Below are positions 27,101 to 37,333 of a DNA stretch of 64,000 nt, one piece after another; positions within the stretch are counted from its first letter, which is position 1; every line of letters starts with the position of its first letter. The stretch comes from Flavobacteriales bacterium (GTDB lineage: Bacteria; Bacteroidota; Bacteroidia; Flavobacteriales_F; PHOS-HE28). Location: contig JAEUSU010000024.1 of NCBI GenBank assembly GCA_016788635.1, forward strand, positions 1-64,000. Direction: 5' to 3'. Under the pieces are notes generated by a model. It saw only the letters and a program-made list of their open reading frames with translations. It was not told where the DNA came from and did no database searches. A program made the position numbers and the translations under genes.

Positions 27101-27388
27101 GTGATCGAGAAGTGCAGCTTGTGCGTACAGAGCATTCAGGCCGGCAAATTCGCCGCCAAGAAGGCCGGCCGTCCGGTGAAGGATGGCGATATTGAGACCG
27201 CGTGCAGCGCGGCCTGCGGCGCGGGCGCCATCATCTTCGGTGACCTGAACGACACCAACAGCCGCGTGCGTAACCTGAGCCAGGACGAGCGCAGCTACCA
27301 CATGCTGGAGGAACTGGGCGTGAAGCCCAACGTGAACTACCTGGCAAAGGTCCGCAACACCGAGGCCGAAGAGGCCCACCACGCCTAA
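24170..27388 (+). CDS. actB: Alternative complex III subunit ActB, molybdopterin-like/Fe-S protein
   Basis: A 1072-residue periplasmic subunit. The N-terminus has a twin-arginine-like signal (TDRRDFLKFLGFG) followed by a lipobox (LAACE), so it is probably Tat-exported and lipidated. Residues about 80-700 resemble the molybdopterin oxidoreductase fold but without an obvious cofactor role in this family. The C-terminal ferredoxin-type region begins at Cys815 (CIGCGACVTAC) and continues with Cys893 (CQHCNHAPCETVCP), Cys925 (CIGTRYCANNCP) and Cys982 (CSLC), enough for four clusters. The ATG at 24170 follows the actA stop by 17 bases. Confidence 0.93.
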   Translation: MPSTKRYWQDLAQLDQAADVIKGREHEFQAPTPLEEVLGDRSFQGASTDRRDFLKFLGFGLGAATLAACETPVVKSIPYVNKPEEIVPGVANWYASTYYDGNDFASILVKTREARPIHIKGNPRHGLNRDPQLDKGSINSRINSSVLSLYDSMRLQGPKKRDGENWTNAGWSEADDAISGQLATIAGQGGRIVLLTPTVISPSIVAAFTAFKAKYATAEHVQYDPISYHGVTTANMRSFGRRAMPGYDLTQADVVVGVDCDFLSSWGNTTEHTWQYARRRRPSDAGMSKHIQFEARMSLTGANADERTAIKPSEVTNIVISLHDHVAKATGGAAVGGTDASCDAATAHAAENLLKARGRSVVLCGSNNADVQVLVNSINMMLGNYGTTIDLDNASNLFQGDDAAVAQLVKDLEAGRVGALLIAGVNPAYTLPETEAFKAGLAKTGLTVSFSGYADETASLCGWILPDHHYLESWNDFNPKPGHYAVAQPTINPLYSTRAWGESLTRWCGQYINWHDHVKGVWRARLEAQGGNADERWYQAVHDGVLVGFVNAPGAVTFAGDVNAAAAAAKASVQGAGEWELQVYTSEAIGDGSHANNPWLQEMPDPITKLTWDNALLMAPADVERLGLNRYIGQEHPASVCKVAVNGVEVELPVLAAPGQKAGTLAVALGYGRGANGEAVGRAACLRDDDGKPMPVGRNAYPFTVRSGGAVSYDVLSVSVTPTGATYPLALTQTHLTDMERHSVVKETTFATWAKHDSQHTYNPPHLLAVHEDVNGDGLINALDKKPVTQIDLWEEHPVEGVGHRWGLSIDLNSCIGCGACVTACNSENNIPVVGKDEVRRSREMHWLRIDRYFNSDMTKARAAEESVGTIAMYTAMERPAENPRVVFMPVMCQHCNHAPCETVCPVAATTHSNEGLNQMSYNRCIGTRYCANNCPYKVRRFNWFNYVTEKFGQVNPAWDEVGRMVLNPDVTVRARGVIEKCSLCVQSIQAGKFAAKKAGRPVKDGDIETACSAACGAGAIIFGDLNDTNSRVRNLSQDERSYHMLEELGVKPNVNYLAKVRNTEAEEAHHA

Positions 27389-27401
27389 GGAGACGAGCAC
27401 C

Positions 27402-28787
<1,386 letters not shown>

Positions 28788-28793
28788 GCACGC

Positions 28794-29330
28794 ATGGCGG
28801 ACAAGATGATCTATGCGGTCTATGACGACCCCGAAGTGCTGAAGAGCGCTGCGCGGACGGCCGTAACGGCCGGCCTGAAGGTGAGCGACGTGTACTCGCC
28901 CTTCCCGGTGCACGGGCTGGACCCCATCATCGGGGTGAAGCGCACGCGTCTGGGCATCGTGAGCTTCATGTTCGGGTTGACGGGCCTGAGCCTGGCACTC
29001 CTGGGCATGTCCTATTTCATGATCTGGGACTGGCCGATGAACATCGGTGGCAAGCCGAGCTTCAGCCTGTACCAGAACCTGCCGGCTTTCATTCCCGTGG
29101 CCTTCGAGTTCACGGTGCTCTGCGCCGCGCATGGCATGGCCATCACCTACCTGATCCGCAACAAGACCCTGCCCGGCATGCCGGCCCGCAATCCGGACCC
29201 GCGTAGCACGGACGACAAGTTCGTGATGGAACTGCGCACCAGTGCCAACCCGGGCCGCAACGCCGAGGACATCGTGTCCGTGCTGCGTGGCACGCCCGCT
29301 TCAGAGATCAACGAACGCAGCAGCCACTGA
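28794..29330 (+). CDS. actD: Alternative complex III subunit ActD (DUF3341)
   Basis: A 178-residue membrane subunit. Residues 1-55 are soluble (KMIYAVYDDPEVLKSAARTA, then DVYSPFPVHGLDP, a DUF3341 hallmark). Two transmembrane segments follow (SFMFGLTGLSLALLGMSYFM and IPVAFEFTVLCAAHGMAI), then a soluble tail that ends in the periplasm or cytoplasm. Its TGA overlaps the actE start. Confidence 0.92.
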   Translation: MADKMIYAVYDDPEVLKSAARTAVTAGLKVSDVYSPFPVHGLDPIIGVKRTRLGIVSFMFGLTGLSLALLGMSYFMIWDWPMNIGGKPSFSLYQNLPAFIPVAFEFTVLCAAHGMAITYLIRNKTLPGMPARNPDPRSTDDKFVMELRTSANPGRNAEDIVSVLRGTPASEINERSSH

Positions 29331-29992
29331 TGGCCATGAAGCTTCTGAAGACCCTTCCCGCCCTGGCCCTGCTGGCCGCCTGCGCGGGCGACCCCGACAG
29401 CCCGGGGATCGAGTACATGCCGGACATGTACCGCAGCCCCGCCGTGGAAGCCTACGTGGACTACGGTCAGGACCCCTTCTACTTCGCCGATTCGGTGGTG
29501 AAGCGCCAGCGCACCACACAGAGCGTACGCCGCCCACCGGCAGGTACCGTTCCTTTTGCCGCCGATGCCGCCAAGGCAGGTTTCAATTTTCCCTACCCGT
29601 ACCCCAACAGCCCTGAAGGGTATGAGCGCGCGGGTGCGGAGTTGAAAAGCCCCATTCCGCTCACGCAGGCCACAGTGGACCACGGCAAAGTGATCTACGA
29701 GAAGTTCTGCCAGCATTGCCATGGCGTCAAAGGACAGGGCGATGGCAACGTGGTGACCAAAGGCAACTACCCGGTGCCACCAGCCTATGACGGGGCGCAG
29801 CTGAAGGACCTGCCCGAGGGCAAGATCTTCCACTCGCTCATGTACGGCAAGAACGTGGCCATGGGCTCCCACGCCGGTCAGCTCTCCCGCGAGGAGCGCT
29901 GGTTGGTGACGCATTACGTGCAATACCTTCAAGCGGGTGGGCGCCTTCCCGGCGCGGGTGCCGATACCACCGCCACCGCCGCCACCAAGTGA
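29330..29992 (+). CDS. actE: Alternative complex III subunit ActE, monoheme cytochrome c lipoprotein
   Basis: A 220-residue lipoprotein (LPALALLAACAGD lipobox) with a single heme c site, Cys127 in KFCQHCHGVKG. An axial Met is likely in the downstream HSLMYGKNVAMGSHA segment. In the known complexes ActE passes electrons from ActA toward the oxidase. The ATG at 29330 overlaps the actD stop; a second in-frame ATG at 29336 is possible. Confidence 0.92.
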   Translation: MAMKLLKTLPALALLAACAGDPDSPGIEYMPDMYRSPAVEAYVDYGQDPFYFADSVVKRQRTTQSVRRPPAGTVPFAADAAKAGFNFPYPYPNSPEGYERAGAELKSPIPLTQATVDHGKVIYEKFCQHCHGVKGQGDGNVVTKGNYPVPPAYDGAQLKDLPEGKIFHSLMYGKNVAMGSHAGQLSREERWLVTHYVQYLQAGGRLPGAGADTTATAATK

Positions 29993-30012
29993 ACCCGAAC
30001 CCGAAGACAGCG

Positions 30013-31239
30013 ATGGAATTCACCTTCAGCAAACGGGCCAGAACGCTCACCCTTGTGCTCATCGTGGCAGGCCTGCTGGCCACGGTCGTGGGCATCATGG
30101 GCGATACGACGGACCATCACCAGCGCACCTGGGCCAGCCTATTCGTCAATGGCTTTTTCTTCTTCGGCATCGCGCTGGGCTCCCTGTACTTCTTCGCGTT
30201 GCAGTACGCCACTGAAAGCGCCTGGAGCGCCTTGCTCAAGCGGGTATATGAAGGCTTGATGGGCTTTTTGCCCATTGGTGCCGGTGTGATCGTGCTGGTC
30301 CTGGCCGCCGGGCACTTTGGCCACCTCCACCACCTCTGGCATTGGATGGATCCCGAGGTGACCAACCCGGACAATCCCGAGAAGTACGATGCCCTCATCG
30401 CGGGCAAGATGCCCTACCTGAACACCGGCTTTTTCTGGCTGCGCACCATCGCCTACCTGGCCGTGTTCCTGCTCTTCGCCCGCTGGTTCCGCAAGCGCAG
30501 CCTGGAAATGGACCGCCAGACCGGTGATGTGCTCGTGACCAACCACAAGACCAACTACCGCCGCGGTGCGCTCTTCCTGGTGCTCTTCGCCGTGTTCAGC
30601 AGCATGCTGGCCTGGGACTGGATCATGAGCATCGATGTGCACTGGTTCAGCACCCTGTTCGGTTGGTACACCTTCAGTGGCATCTGGGTGAGCGCCATGG
30701 TGGCCGCCATGGTCATGGTGCTCTACCTTAAGCGCAAGGGTTACCTGCCCCAGGTGAACAACAGCCACATCCATGACATGGGCAAGTGGGTGTTCGCCAT
30801 CAGCTTCCTGTGGAGCTACCTCTGGTTCAGCCAGTTCATGCTGTACTGGTACGCCAACATTCCCGAGGAAGTGAGCTACTTCATGGTGCGTGTGGATCCC
30901 GGGCTGCAGCTCCACAATGGTTTCCGCTGGCCCTTCTTCATCACCTTCATCATCAATTTCACCGTGCCCATGGTGTTGTTGATGAGCCGCGACGCCAAGC
31001 GCAATCCACGCTTCCTCATGACCGTATGCGCCCTTATCCTGATCGGCCACTGGATGGACGTGCAGGTGATGGTGCAGCCCGGCACCTTGGGCCACTGGCA
31101 CATGAGCTGGCTGGAGATCGGCATGTTCCTGCTTTTCCTCGGTGTCTTCATCCGTGTGGCGCTCACCACGCTCACGAAGGCGCCGCTGGTACCCGTGCAT
31201 CACCCCTACATGGACGAAAGCGTCCACCATCATATCTGA
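30013..31239 (+). CDS. actF: Alternative complex III subunit ActF
   Basis: A 408-residue polytopic membrane protein related to ActC. It has about ten hydrophobic segments (LTLVLIVAGLLATVVGIM, LFVNGFFFFGIALGSLYFF, FLVLFAVFSSMLAWDWIM). The conserved TLFGWYTFSGIWVSAMVA and FSQFMLYWYANIPEEV text is typical. I use the ATG at 30013; a GTG at 29989 overlapping the actE stop would add eight residues. The gene ends 46 bases before coxB. Confidence 0.92.
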   Translation: MEFTFSKRARTLTLVLIVAGLLATVVGIMGDTTDHHQRTWASLFVNGFFFFGIALGSLYFFALQYATESAWSALLKRVYEGLMGFLPIGAGVIVLVLAAGHFGHLHHLWHWMDPEVTNPDNPEKYDALIAGKMPYLNTGFFWLRTIAYLAVFLLFARWFRKRSLEMDRQTGDVLVTNHKTNYRRGALFLVLFAVFSSMLAWDWIMSIDVHWFSTLFGWYTFSGIWVSAMVAAMVMVLYLKRKGYLPQVNNSHIHDMGKWVFAISFLWSYLWFSQFMLYWYANIPEEVSYFMVRVDPGLQLHNGFRWPFFITFIINFTVPMVLLMSRDAKRNPRFLMTVCALILIGHWMDVQVMVQPGTLGHWHMSWLEIGMFLLFLGVFIRVALTTLTKAPLVPVHHPYMDESVHHHI

Positions 31240-31285
31240 ACCGAACCTATCCCGGTCCGCCGGGGTTCCCCAATAGAGCGCACCG

Positions 31286-32521
31286 ATGATGACGTTGTTG
31301 ATCGTACTGGTCGTGGTGCTGGGCGTGATGGCCGTCGCCCAACTGGCCCGCGTCTATGAACTGACCGCCAAACTGCGCGGCAAGCGCGAAGAGGACATCA
31401 CCGACAGCGACAACCGCATGAACGCGCGGTTGATGTGGCTGTTCTGCGTGGCCTATTTCGGCTTCTTCATCTGGCTGCTGGTGCGGTATAACGACCGCAT
31501 GCTGCCGGTAAGCGCCAGCGAGCACGGTGTGTGGACCGACCAGCTGCTGGACGTGAACTGGTACATCCTGTTCATCGTATTCTTCATCACCAACATCCTG
31601 CTGTTCTACTTCGCCGGCCGCTACGTGTACGACCGCAACCGCCGTGCCCTCTGGCAGCCGCACAACAACAAGCTGGAGCTGCTTTGGACCATTGTGCCTG
31701 CCGTGGTGCTCATTGGCATCATCATTTACGGGCTCACCATCTGGAATCGCATCACCTCGCCTGCTTCACCCGATGCGATGGTGGTGGAGGTGTACGCCAA
31801 ACAGTTCGACTGGACCGCGCGTTATCCCGGTGCCGACGGCATCATGGGCGCCACGGACTACCGCCTGATCAATGACCAGAACCCGCTGGGCATCGTCACC
31901 CCAGCATCCATCGCCACCCGGCTGGATGAACTGGCGGCTGAGCGCGAGGCGATCCTGAAGGACATCGCCCAGAACGAGCAGGTCATGCCCCCGGCAAAGC
32001 TGGCCGAGTCGCGCAAAAGAGTGGAACGCATCGAGCGCACCTCCGCACGCATCATCCGGCTGCGCACCGAGATGGAGCAGGACATCGCCATGAACAAGGA
32101 GACCAGCCCCTATGCACATGGCGAGGATGACATCGTGGTGAAGGAATTCCACCTGCCCATCCGCAAGGAGGTGAAGATGCTGATCCGCAGCCGTGATGTG
32201 ATCCATAGCGCCTACATCCCGCACCTGCGCGCCCAGATGAACGCCGTGCCGGGCATGACCACCACCTTCAACATGGTGCCCACGATCACCACGGACAGCA
32301 TGCGCACGGTGATGAATGATCCCGCCTTCGAATTCATCCTGCTCTGCAACAAGATCTGCGGAGCTTCGCACTACAACATGCAGATGGCCCTGGTGGTGGA
32401 GCCCGAGAACGCCTACAACGACTGGCTTGCCCAACAGAAGCCGTTCCAGGCCGCCCCGGAGCCCGCCGCCCCCTCGGCCATGACCACCACCGCCACTGAG
32501 GCCCCTGTCACCACGAACTGA
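31286..32521 (+). CDS. coxB: Cytochrome c oxidase subunit II
   Basis: A 411-residue subunit carrying the CuA site: Cys354, Cys358, His362 and Met365 in CNKICGASHYNM, with the remaining His307 in DVIHSAYIPH. Three hydrophobic segments are present, one more than in short forms (residues 1-15, about 47-65 and 92-115, then LLWTIVPAVVLIGIIIYGL). Between the membrane part and CuA is a charged helical insertion of roughly 75 residues (ATRLDELAAEREAIL...RIIRLRTEMEQDIAM), common in Bacteroidota. It accepts electrons from the act complex or a cytochrome c. Confidence 0.92.
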   Translation: MMTLLIVLVVVLGVMAVAQLARVYELTAKLRGKREEDITDSDNRMNARLMWLFCVAYFGFFIWLLVRYNDRMLPVSASEHGVWTDQLLDVNWYILFIVFFITNILLFYFAGRYVYDRNRRALWQPHNNKLELLWTIVPAVVLIGIIIYGLTIWNRITSPASPDAMVVEVYAKQFDWTARYPGADGIMGATDYRLINDQNPLGIVTPASIATRLDELAAEREAILKDIAQNEQVMPPAKLAESRKRVERIERTSARIIRLRTEMEQDIAMNKETSPYAHGEDDIVVKEFHLPIRKEVKMLIRSRDVIHSAYIPHLRAQMNAVPGMTTTFNMVPTITTDSMRTVMNDPAFEFILLCNKICGASHYNMQMALVVEPENAYNDWLAQQKPFQAAPEPAAPSAMTTTATEAPVTTN

Positions 32522-32543
32522 ACGCTGTCAATCCGCTAGATCC

Positions 32544-34331
32544 ATGGGTGCTGTGAACACCGCTCACGCCGGACACGATCATCACCATCATCACGAGGAG
32601 TCGTGGGTGTCGAAGTACATCTTCTCCCACGACCACAAGATGATCAGCAAGCAATTCCTGATCACAGCCATCTTCATGGCCTGCGTGGCGGTGATCATGT
32701 CCATCATCTTCCGCCTTCAGCTCGCCTATCCGGGTGAGGGCTTTGCCTTCACCAATTTCTTCCTGGGCGACAAGTGGGGCAAGGATGGCATCCTGGACCC
32801 CAACATGTACCTGGCCCTGGTGACGATCCACGGTACCATCATGGTGTTCTTCGTGCTCACCGGTGGTCTTTCCGGCACCTTCGCCAACCTGCTCATCCCC
32901 TTGCAGGTGGGCGCGCGTGACATGGCCAGCGGTTTCATCAACATGCTCAGCTACTGGTTCTTCTTCCTGAGCAGCGTGGTGATGCTCTCGTCCCTGTTCG
33001 TTGAGGGAGGTCCTGCTTCCGCCGGCTGGACGGTGTATCCGCCCTTGAGCGCATTGCCACAGTCGATCCCCGGATCGGGCGCCGGCATGACCCTGTGGCT
33101 GGTGAGCATGGCGCTCTTCATCGCCAGCTCGCTCATGGGCGGTTTGAATTATGTGGTGACCATTCTGAACCTGCGTACAAAGGGCATGCGGATGACCCGC
33201 CTGCCACTGACCATGTGGGCGATCTTCATCACCGCCGTGCTCGGTGTGCTGAGTTTCCCCGTGCTGTTGAGCGCTGCCTTGCTGCTCATCCTGGACCGGT
33301 CCCTTGGCACGAGCTTCTTTCTAAGTGACATCCACATCGCCGGTGAGGCGCTGGACCATGTGGGTGGAAGCCCCATCCTCTTCCAGCACTTGTTCTGGTT
33401 CCTGGGCCACCCGGAGGTGTATATCGTGCTGCTACCCGCACTGGGCATCACCTCCGAGATCATCTCTACCAATGCACGCAAACCCATCTTCGGCTACCGC
33501 GCCATGATCGGGTCGATCCTGGCGATCGGCTTCCTGAGCTTCATCGTGTGGGGCCACCACATGTTCCTCACGGGTATGAACCCCTTCCTGGGCAGCGTCT
33601 TCGTGTTCACAACGCTCTTGATCGCCATCCCATCCGCAGTGAAGGTGTTCAACTACATCACCACCTTGTGGAAGGGCAACATCATCTTCACCCCGGCGAT
33701 GCTCTTCAGCATCGGCCTGGTGGCCACCTTCATCGCGGGTGGTCTTACCGGCATCATCCTGGCGGATAGCGCACTGGACATCAACATCCACGACACCTAC
33801 TTCGTGGTGGCCCACTTCCACATCGTGATGGGCATGAGCGCCATCTTCGGCATGTTCGCAGGGATCTACCATTGGTTCCCGAAGATGTATGGGAAGATGA
33901 TGAACACGAAGCTGGGCTACGCGCATTTCTGGCTCACCTTCGTATGCGCCTTCGGGGTCTTCTTCCCCATGCACTTCGTGGGTCTGGCCGGGGCGCCCCG
34001 CCGGTATTACCAGTACACCGAGTTCCCCATGTTCAACGGGGTCACGGACTTGAACGTGCTGATCACGGTGTTCGCCATCATCGGTGGCCTGGCCCAGGTG
34101 ATCTTCATCTACAACTTCTTCTACAGCGTGTACCGCGGCCCCAAGGCCGTGCAGAACCCCTGGCGCAGCAATACCCTGGAGTGGACCACACCCGTGGAGC
34201 ATCTGCACGGCAACTGGCCGGGCGCCATCCCCGAGGTGCACCGCTGGCCTTATGATTACAGCAAGCCCGGCAAAGCCGAGGATTTCGTGCCGCAGACCGT
34301 GCCCATTGAGGCCGGTGAAGAGGAGCACTAG
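32544..34331 (+). CDS. coxA: Cytochrome c oxidase subunit I (aa3 type)
   Basis: A 595-residue catalytic core with about twelve membrane segments. His96 and His426 are the expected low-spin heme ligands and His424 the high-spin heme ligand (VAHFHIVMG). CuB ligands are His289 in GHPEVY, with its cross-linked Tyr, and His338/His339 in WGHHMF. The N-terminus has a His-rich stretch (AGHDHHHHHHEE) of unknown role. It is the last gene of the respiratory operon and is closed by the terminator at 34353-34387. Subunit III, heme-A synthesis and assembly genes do not follow, so they must lie elsewhere. Confidence 0.95.
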   Translation: MGAVNTAHAGHDHHHHHEESWVSKYIFSHDHKMISKQFLITAIFMACVAVIMSIIFRLQLAYPGEGFAFTNFFLGDKWGKDGILDPNMYLALVTIHGTIMVFFVLTGGLSGTFANLLIPLQVGARDMASGFINMLSYWFFFLSSVVMLSSLFVEGGPASAGWTVYPPLSALPQSIPGSGAGMTLWLVSMALFIASSLMGGLNYVVTILNLRTKGMRMTRLPLTMWAIFITAVLGVLSFPVLLSAALLLILDRSLGTSFFLSDIHIAGEALDHVGGSPILFQHLFWFLGHPEVYIVLLPALGITSEIISTNARKPIFGYRAMIGSILAIGFLSFIVWGHHMFLTGMNPFLGSVFVFTTLLIAIPSAVKVFNYITTLWKGNIIFTPAMLFSIGLVATFIAGGLTGIILADSALDINIHDTYFVVAHFHIVMGMSAIFGMFAGIYHWFPKMYGKMMNTKLGYAHFWLTFVCAFGVFFPMHFVGLAGAPRRYYQYTEFPMFNGVTDLNVLITVFAIIGGLAQVIFIYNFFYSVYRGPKAVQNPWRSNTLEWTTPVEHLHGNWPGAIPEVHRWPYDYSKPGKAEDFVPQTVPIEAGEEEH

Positions 34332-34352
34332 GTCCGGGTGGGCAACCGTTCG

Positions 34353-34387
34353 GAATGTCCGCACCTTTGGTGCGGACATTCTTTTTT
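34353..34387 (+). terminator. Strong rho-independent terminator of the act-cox operon
   Basis: GAATGTCCGCACC (34353-34365) pairs perfectly with GGTGCGGACATTC (34369-34381) around TTT and is followed by six T. The only ATG that would start the next gene (34355) lies inside the left arm. Confidence 0.9.
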
Positions 34388-34393
34388 CAGCTC

Positions 34394-35032
34394 GTGCGCG
34401 CACTTCTCCTGGTCGCTTTCATCCTATCCGGCGGTATGGCCCGCGCGCAGTTGCTGGATAGCATCGGTGGCTTTCTCGGTGAGCGACCGCGGTTCCTGGT
34501 GACCTTGGACACGCGTGGCTCCTTCATCAGCAACCAGAACGTGCGCCTGCTGGGCGTGAAGGTGGGCCTGGAGCATTCCGGGCGGGTGCGTTACGGGGTC
34601 GGCTACAGCTTTCTGAGCACACCGGTCAGTGGTGGCGATCGAGTGGTGGAATGGGAGGGAGGGTCCCGTATGGTGGCCACCCGATTGCGTTTCGGGTACA
34701 TCACCCCTTTCTTCAGCTACGCCTTCTACCAACGCGGGCACTGGGAGGTGAGCATCCCTGTGCAGGTGGGTTTAGGCTGGGGGGCGCTTGTTTACACGAG
34801 CGCCACCGGAAAGAACGAGACGTATGCGAGCACCTTCGTCTTCCTGTATGAACCAGCCATGGTGGTGCAATACCGCTTCCTGCGCTATCTCGCTGTGGGT
34901 GGTGGGTGGGGCTTCCGGTTGGTGGCCACGGGGGCTGACCTTGATCAAAGCCTGAACGCGCCCATTTACCTCTTCGGCCTTAAGGTGTATTTCGGCGATA
35001 TCCTGCGCGACCTGCGCAGAGAGGAACCCTGA
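34394..35032 (+). CDS. Outer-membrane beta-barrel protein, hypothetical
   Basis: An exported protein of 212 residues from the GTG at 34394. Its signal peptide is (V)[18 protein letters not shown], and the mature chain is rich in alternating polar and aromatic beta strands ([27 protein letters not shown]-like) ending near an aromatic/Arg tail. I chose GTG because the in-frame ATG at 34355 lies within the coxA terminator stem, and from 34394 the signal peptide is canonical. Starting at 34355 would add 13 residues (MSAPLVRTFFFQL). No specific family is recognised. It ends 19 bases before ruvB. Confidence 0.7.
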   Translation: MRALLLVAFILSGGMARAQLLDSIGGFLGERPRFLVTLDTRGSFISNQNVRLLGVKVGLEHSGRVRYGVGYSFLSTPVSGGDRVVEWEGGSRMVATRLRFGYITPFFSYAFYQRGHWEVSIPVQVGLGWGALVYTSATGKNETYASTFVFLYEPAMVVQYRFLRYLAVGGGWGFRLVATGADLDQSLNAPIYLFGLKVYFGDILRDLRREEP

Positions 35033-35039
35033 GCCCGGC

Positions 35040-35047
35040 TACTTTCG
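35040..35047 (+). promoter_or_regulatory. -7-like element TACTTTCG at ruvB
   Basis: TAnnTTTG with T7 changed to C, four bases before the ruvB ATG; predicts a leaderless mRNA. Confidence 0.45.
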
Positions 35048-35051
35048 CAGC

Positions 35052-36077
35052 ATGCCCGAGTCCTTTGACCCCCGCCAGGAACAGCGCACCACCAGCGACA
35101 AGGAGCTGGAGCAGGTGTTGCGTCCGCGCCGGTTCGAGGAGTTCGCCGGGCAGAAGGCGGTCACCGACAACCTGAAGGTCTTTGTACAAGCCGCCCGGCA
35201 GCGTGGCGAGGCGCTTGACCATGTGCTCTTGCACGGCCCACCCGGTCTGGGCAAGACCACGCTGGCGAACATCATCGCTGCGGAAATGGCCGTGGGCATC
35301 CGCATCACCAGTGGTCCCGTCCTGGACAAGCCCGCCGACCTGGCTGGCTTGCTCACCAACCTGGAGCCGCACGATGTGCTCTTCATCGACGAGATCCATC
35401 GCCTCACCCCGGTGATCGAGGAGTACCTCTACAGCGCCATGGAGGACTACCGCATTGACCTGGTGATCGACGCGGGACCGAACGCACGCACCGTGCAGAT
35501 CGCGCTGAACCCCTTTACCCTGGTGGGTGCCACCACACGCAGTGGTCTGCTCACGGCCCCGTTGCGCGCGCGCTTTGGCATCAACAGCCGGCTGGACTAT
35601 TACGACAGTGGCACGCTCAAGGGCATCGTCAAACGCAGCGCCGGGCTGCTGAACGTCCCCATCATCGATGCTGCGGCGGAGGAGATCGCGCGCCGGAGCC
35701 GCGGCACACCGCGCATCGCCAATGCGTTGCTGCGGCGCGTGCGCGATTTTGCCCAGATACAGGGTGACGGCACCATCGACCTGGTGATCGCGCAGCACGC
35801 ATTGAAAGCCCTCAACGTGGATGCGCACGGCCTGGACGAGATGGACAACCGGATCCTGGGCGCCATCATCGACAAATTCAGCGGCGGGCCGGTGGGGCTG
35901 AACACCATAGCCACCGCAGTGGGTGAGGAGGCCGGCACCATTGAGGAGGTCTACGAACCCTTCCTGATCATGGAGGGCTACCTGCAGCGCACGCCACGTG
36001 GCCGACAGGCCACTGAGCGGGCCTACCGGCACCTCGGCCGTGTGCCCAGCATCAAGCCGGGCAGTTTGTTCGAGTAA
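35052..36077 (+). CDS. ruvB: Holliday junction DNA helicase RuvB
   Basis: A 341-residue AAA+ motor that drives branch migration with RuvA. The Walker A motif is GPPGLGKTT (about 63-71) and Walker B is FIDEIH (about 113-118). The sensor region follows as [18 protein letters not shown], and the C-terminal winged helix contains [13 protein letters not shown]. The length is normal for the family. ruvA is encoded about 9 kb away at 45138-45737, so the two are not in one operon here. Confidence 0.97.
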   Translation: MPESFDPRQEQRTTSDKELEQVLRPRRFEEFAGQKAVTDNLKVFVQAARQRGEALDHVLLHGPPGLGKTTLANIIAAEMAVGIRITSGPVLDKPADLAGLLTNLEPHDVLFIDEIHRLTPVIEEYLYSAMEDYRIDLVIDAGPNARTVQIALNPFTLVGATTRSGLLTAPLRARFGINSRLDYYDSGTLKGIVKRSAGLLNVPIIDAAAEEIARRSRGTPRIANALLRRVRDFAQIQGDGTIDLVIAQHALKALNVDAHGLDEMDNRILGAIIDKFSGGPVGLNTIATAVGEEAGTIEEVYEPFLIMEGYLQRTPRGRQATERAYRHLGRVPSIKPGSLFE

Positions 36078-36119
36078 GGCGTACGCAGGATCCCCCGACG
36101 CTCGAACGCGCGACCAGGT

Positions 36120-37292
36120 TCAGTCTGCCTCTACCTCGAACTTCCGGCGTGTTCCACTGTACAGTTCATAGCGCAGGAAGCGGCATTCAAGGGAGCCATT
36201 GAACAGCTTGATGCGCGGCCTGGGGGTCAGATGTACCTGATTGGCCGCGGCACGATTGCTGGTGAGCAGCCAGGCGATCCAGCCGGACCAACGTTGTTTG
36301 AGCGTATCACCGATGGTCTTATACAGCGTGAGGATGTCCTCCTCCTTGTCCATGCGCTCGCCATAAGGCGGGTTCATGATCATGGTGCCCATCGCGGCCG
36401 GAGGTTCCAGCTCCTGAAAGGGCTTGTTGACCACGTGGATCCTGCCTTTCAACCCGGCGCGCGCGATGTTGATGGAGGCTTTTCGCGCCACGTTGGAACT
36501 GAGCTCTCCGGCCACGATGACCGGCCGGTTCCCGAGGGTGGCCCGCTCCCTGGCCTCCTCACGTACCGACCGCCAGAGGGAAGGGTCGTAATCCTTCCAT
36601 TCTTGAAAGCCGAAGTGCGGGCGGTGGATGCCCGGAGCAATGTTGCCTGCGATCATGGCCGCTTCGATCGGTATCGTGCCACTGCCGCACATGGGGTCCA
36701 CGAAAGCAGTGGTCCGGTCCCAACCGGAGAGCAGCACCAGGCCGGCGGCCAGTACTTCGCTGAGCGGTGCCAGGTTGGTGGGGTCGCGGTAGCCACGCTT
36801 GTGCAGGGCCGCACCACTGCTGTCCAGGGATACAATGCAATCCTCTTCATGGATGTAAAGATGGATCCGCAGCGTGGGCCGGTCCAGGTCCACCGAAGGG
36901 CGCTTTCCAAACCGCTTCCGGAAGCGGTCCACGATGGCATCCTTGGCTTTCAGCGAAAGGAATTGCGCATTGGTGAATTGGTTGGAGTGCAGTGTACAGC
37001 TTATGGCCAGGGTGTCATCCGGACCCAGGTGGTCCTCCCACCTGATGGCTGCCACACCGTCGTAGAGTTCGGCTTCGCGCCGCACGTGGAACCGGCCAAG
37101 GGGCACCAGCACCCGCTGCGCCGTGCGCAACCACAAGTTCGCCCGGTACATGCACGCCCGATCGCCAACAAAGGACGCTGCGCGTACCTGCTTGACCACC
37201 TGTTGTGCACCAATGGCCTTGAGCTCCTCCACCAACAGGTCCTCCAGCCCGAACATGGTCTGGGCGGTCATGTGGAATTGCTCCGTGGCCAT
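36120..37292 (-). CDS. THUMP-domain 23S rRNA methyltransferase-like protein (RlmL N-terminal type)
   Basis: A 390-residue RNA methyltransferase. Residues about 45-155 are a THUMP RNA-binding domain, followed by the conserved SLDSSGAALHKRGYR and a Rossmann methyltransferase domain with DPMCGSGTIPIEAA (SAM binding) and the catalytic NPPYGER. This corresponds to the m2G-forming part of RlmL, probably acting on 23S rRNA; the second, C-terminal methyltransferase of enterobacterial RlmL is absent. The ATG at 37292 was chosen over 37361 because TACATTCG lies five bases before it and upstream codons overlap queG. Confidence 0.87.
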   Translation of the reverse strand: MATEQFHMTAQTMFGLEDLLVEELKAIGAQQVVKQVRAASFVGDRACMYRANLWLRTAQRVLVPLGRFHVRREAELYDGVAAIRWEDHLGPDDTLAISCTLHSNQFTNAQFLSLKAKDAIVDRFRKRFGKRPSVDLDRPTLRIHLYIHEEDCIVSLDSSGAALHKRGYRDPTNLAPLSEVLAAGLVLLSGWDRTTAFVDPMCGSGTIPIEAAMIAGNIAPGIHRPHFGFQEWKDYDPSLWRSVREEARERATLGNRPVIVAGELSSNVARKASINIARAGLKGRIHVVNKPFQELEPPAAMGTMIMNPPYGERMDKEEDILTLYKTIGDTLKQRWSGWIAWLLTSNRAAANQVHLTPRPRIKLFNGSLECRFLRYELYSGTRRKFEVEAD

Positions 37293-37297
37293 TGCGC

Positions 37298-37305
37298 CGA
37301 ATGTA
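37298..37305 (-). promoter_or_regulatory. -7-like element TACATTCG at the rRNA methyltransferase gene
   Basis: Five bases before the ATG at 37292 on the minus strand; part of a 41-base divergent promoter with queG. Confidence 0.45.
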
Positions 37306-37321
37306 CGTTGGGACACCGGGC

Positions 37322-37329
37322 TATCTTGT
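37322..37329 (+). promoter_or_regulatory. -7-like element TATCTTGT at queG
   Basis: Four bases before the queG ATG at 37334; a weaker match than the others. Confidence 0.35.
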
Positions 37330-37333
37330 CCGC

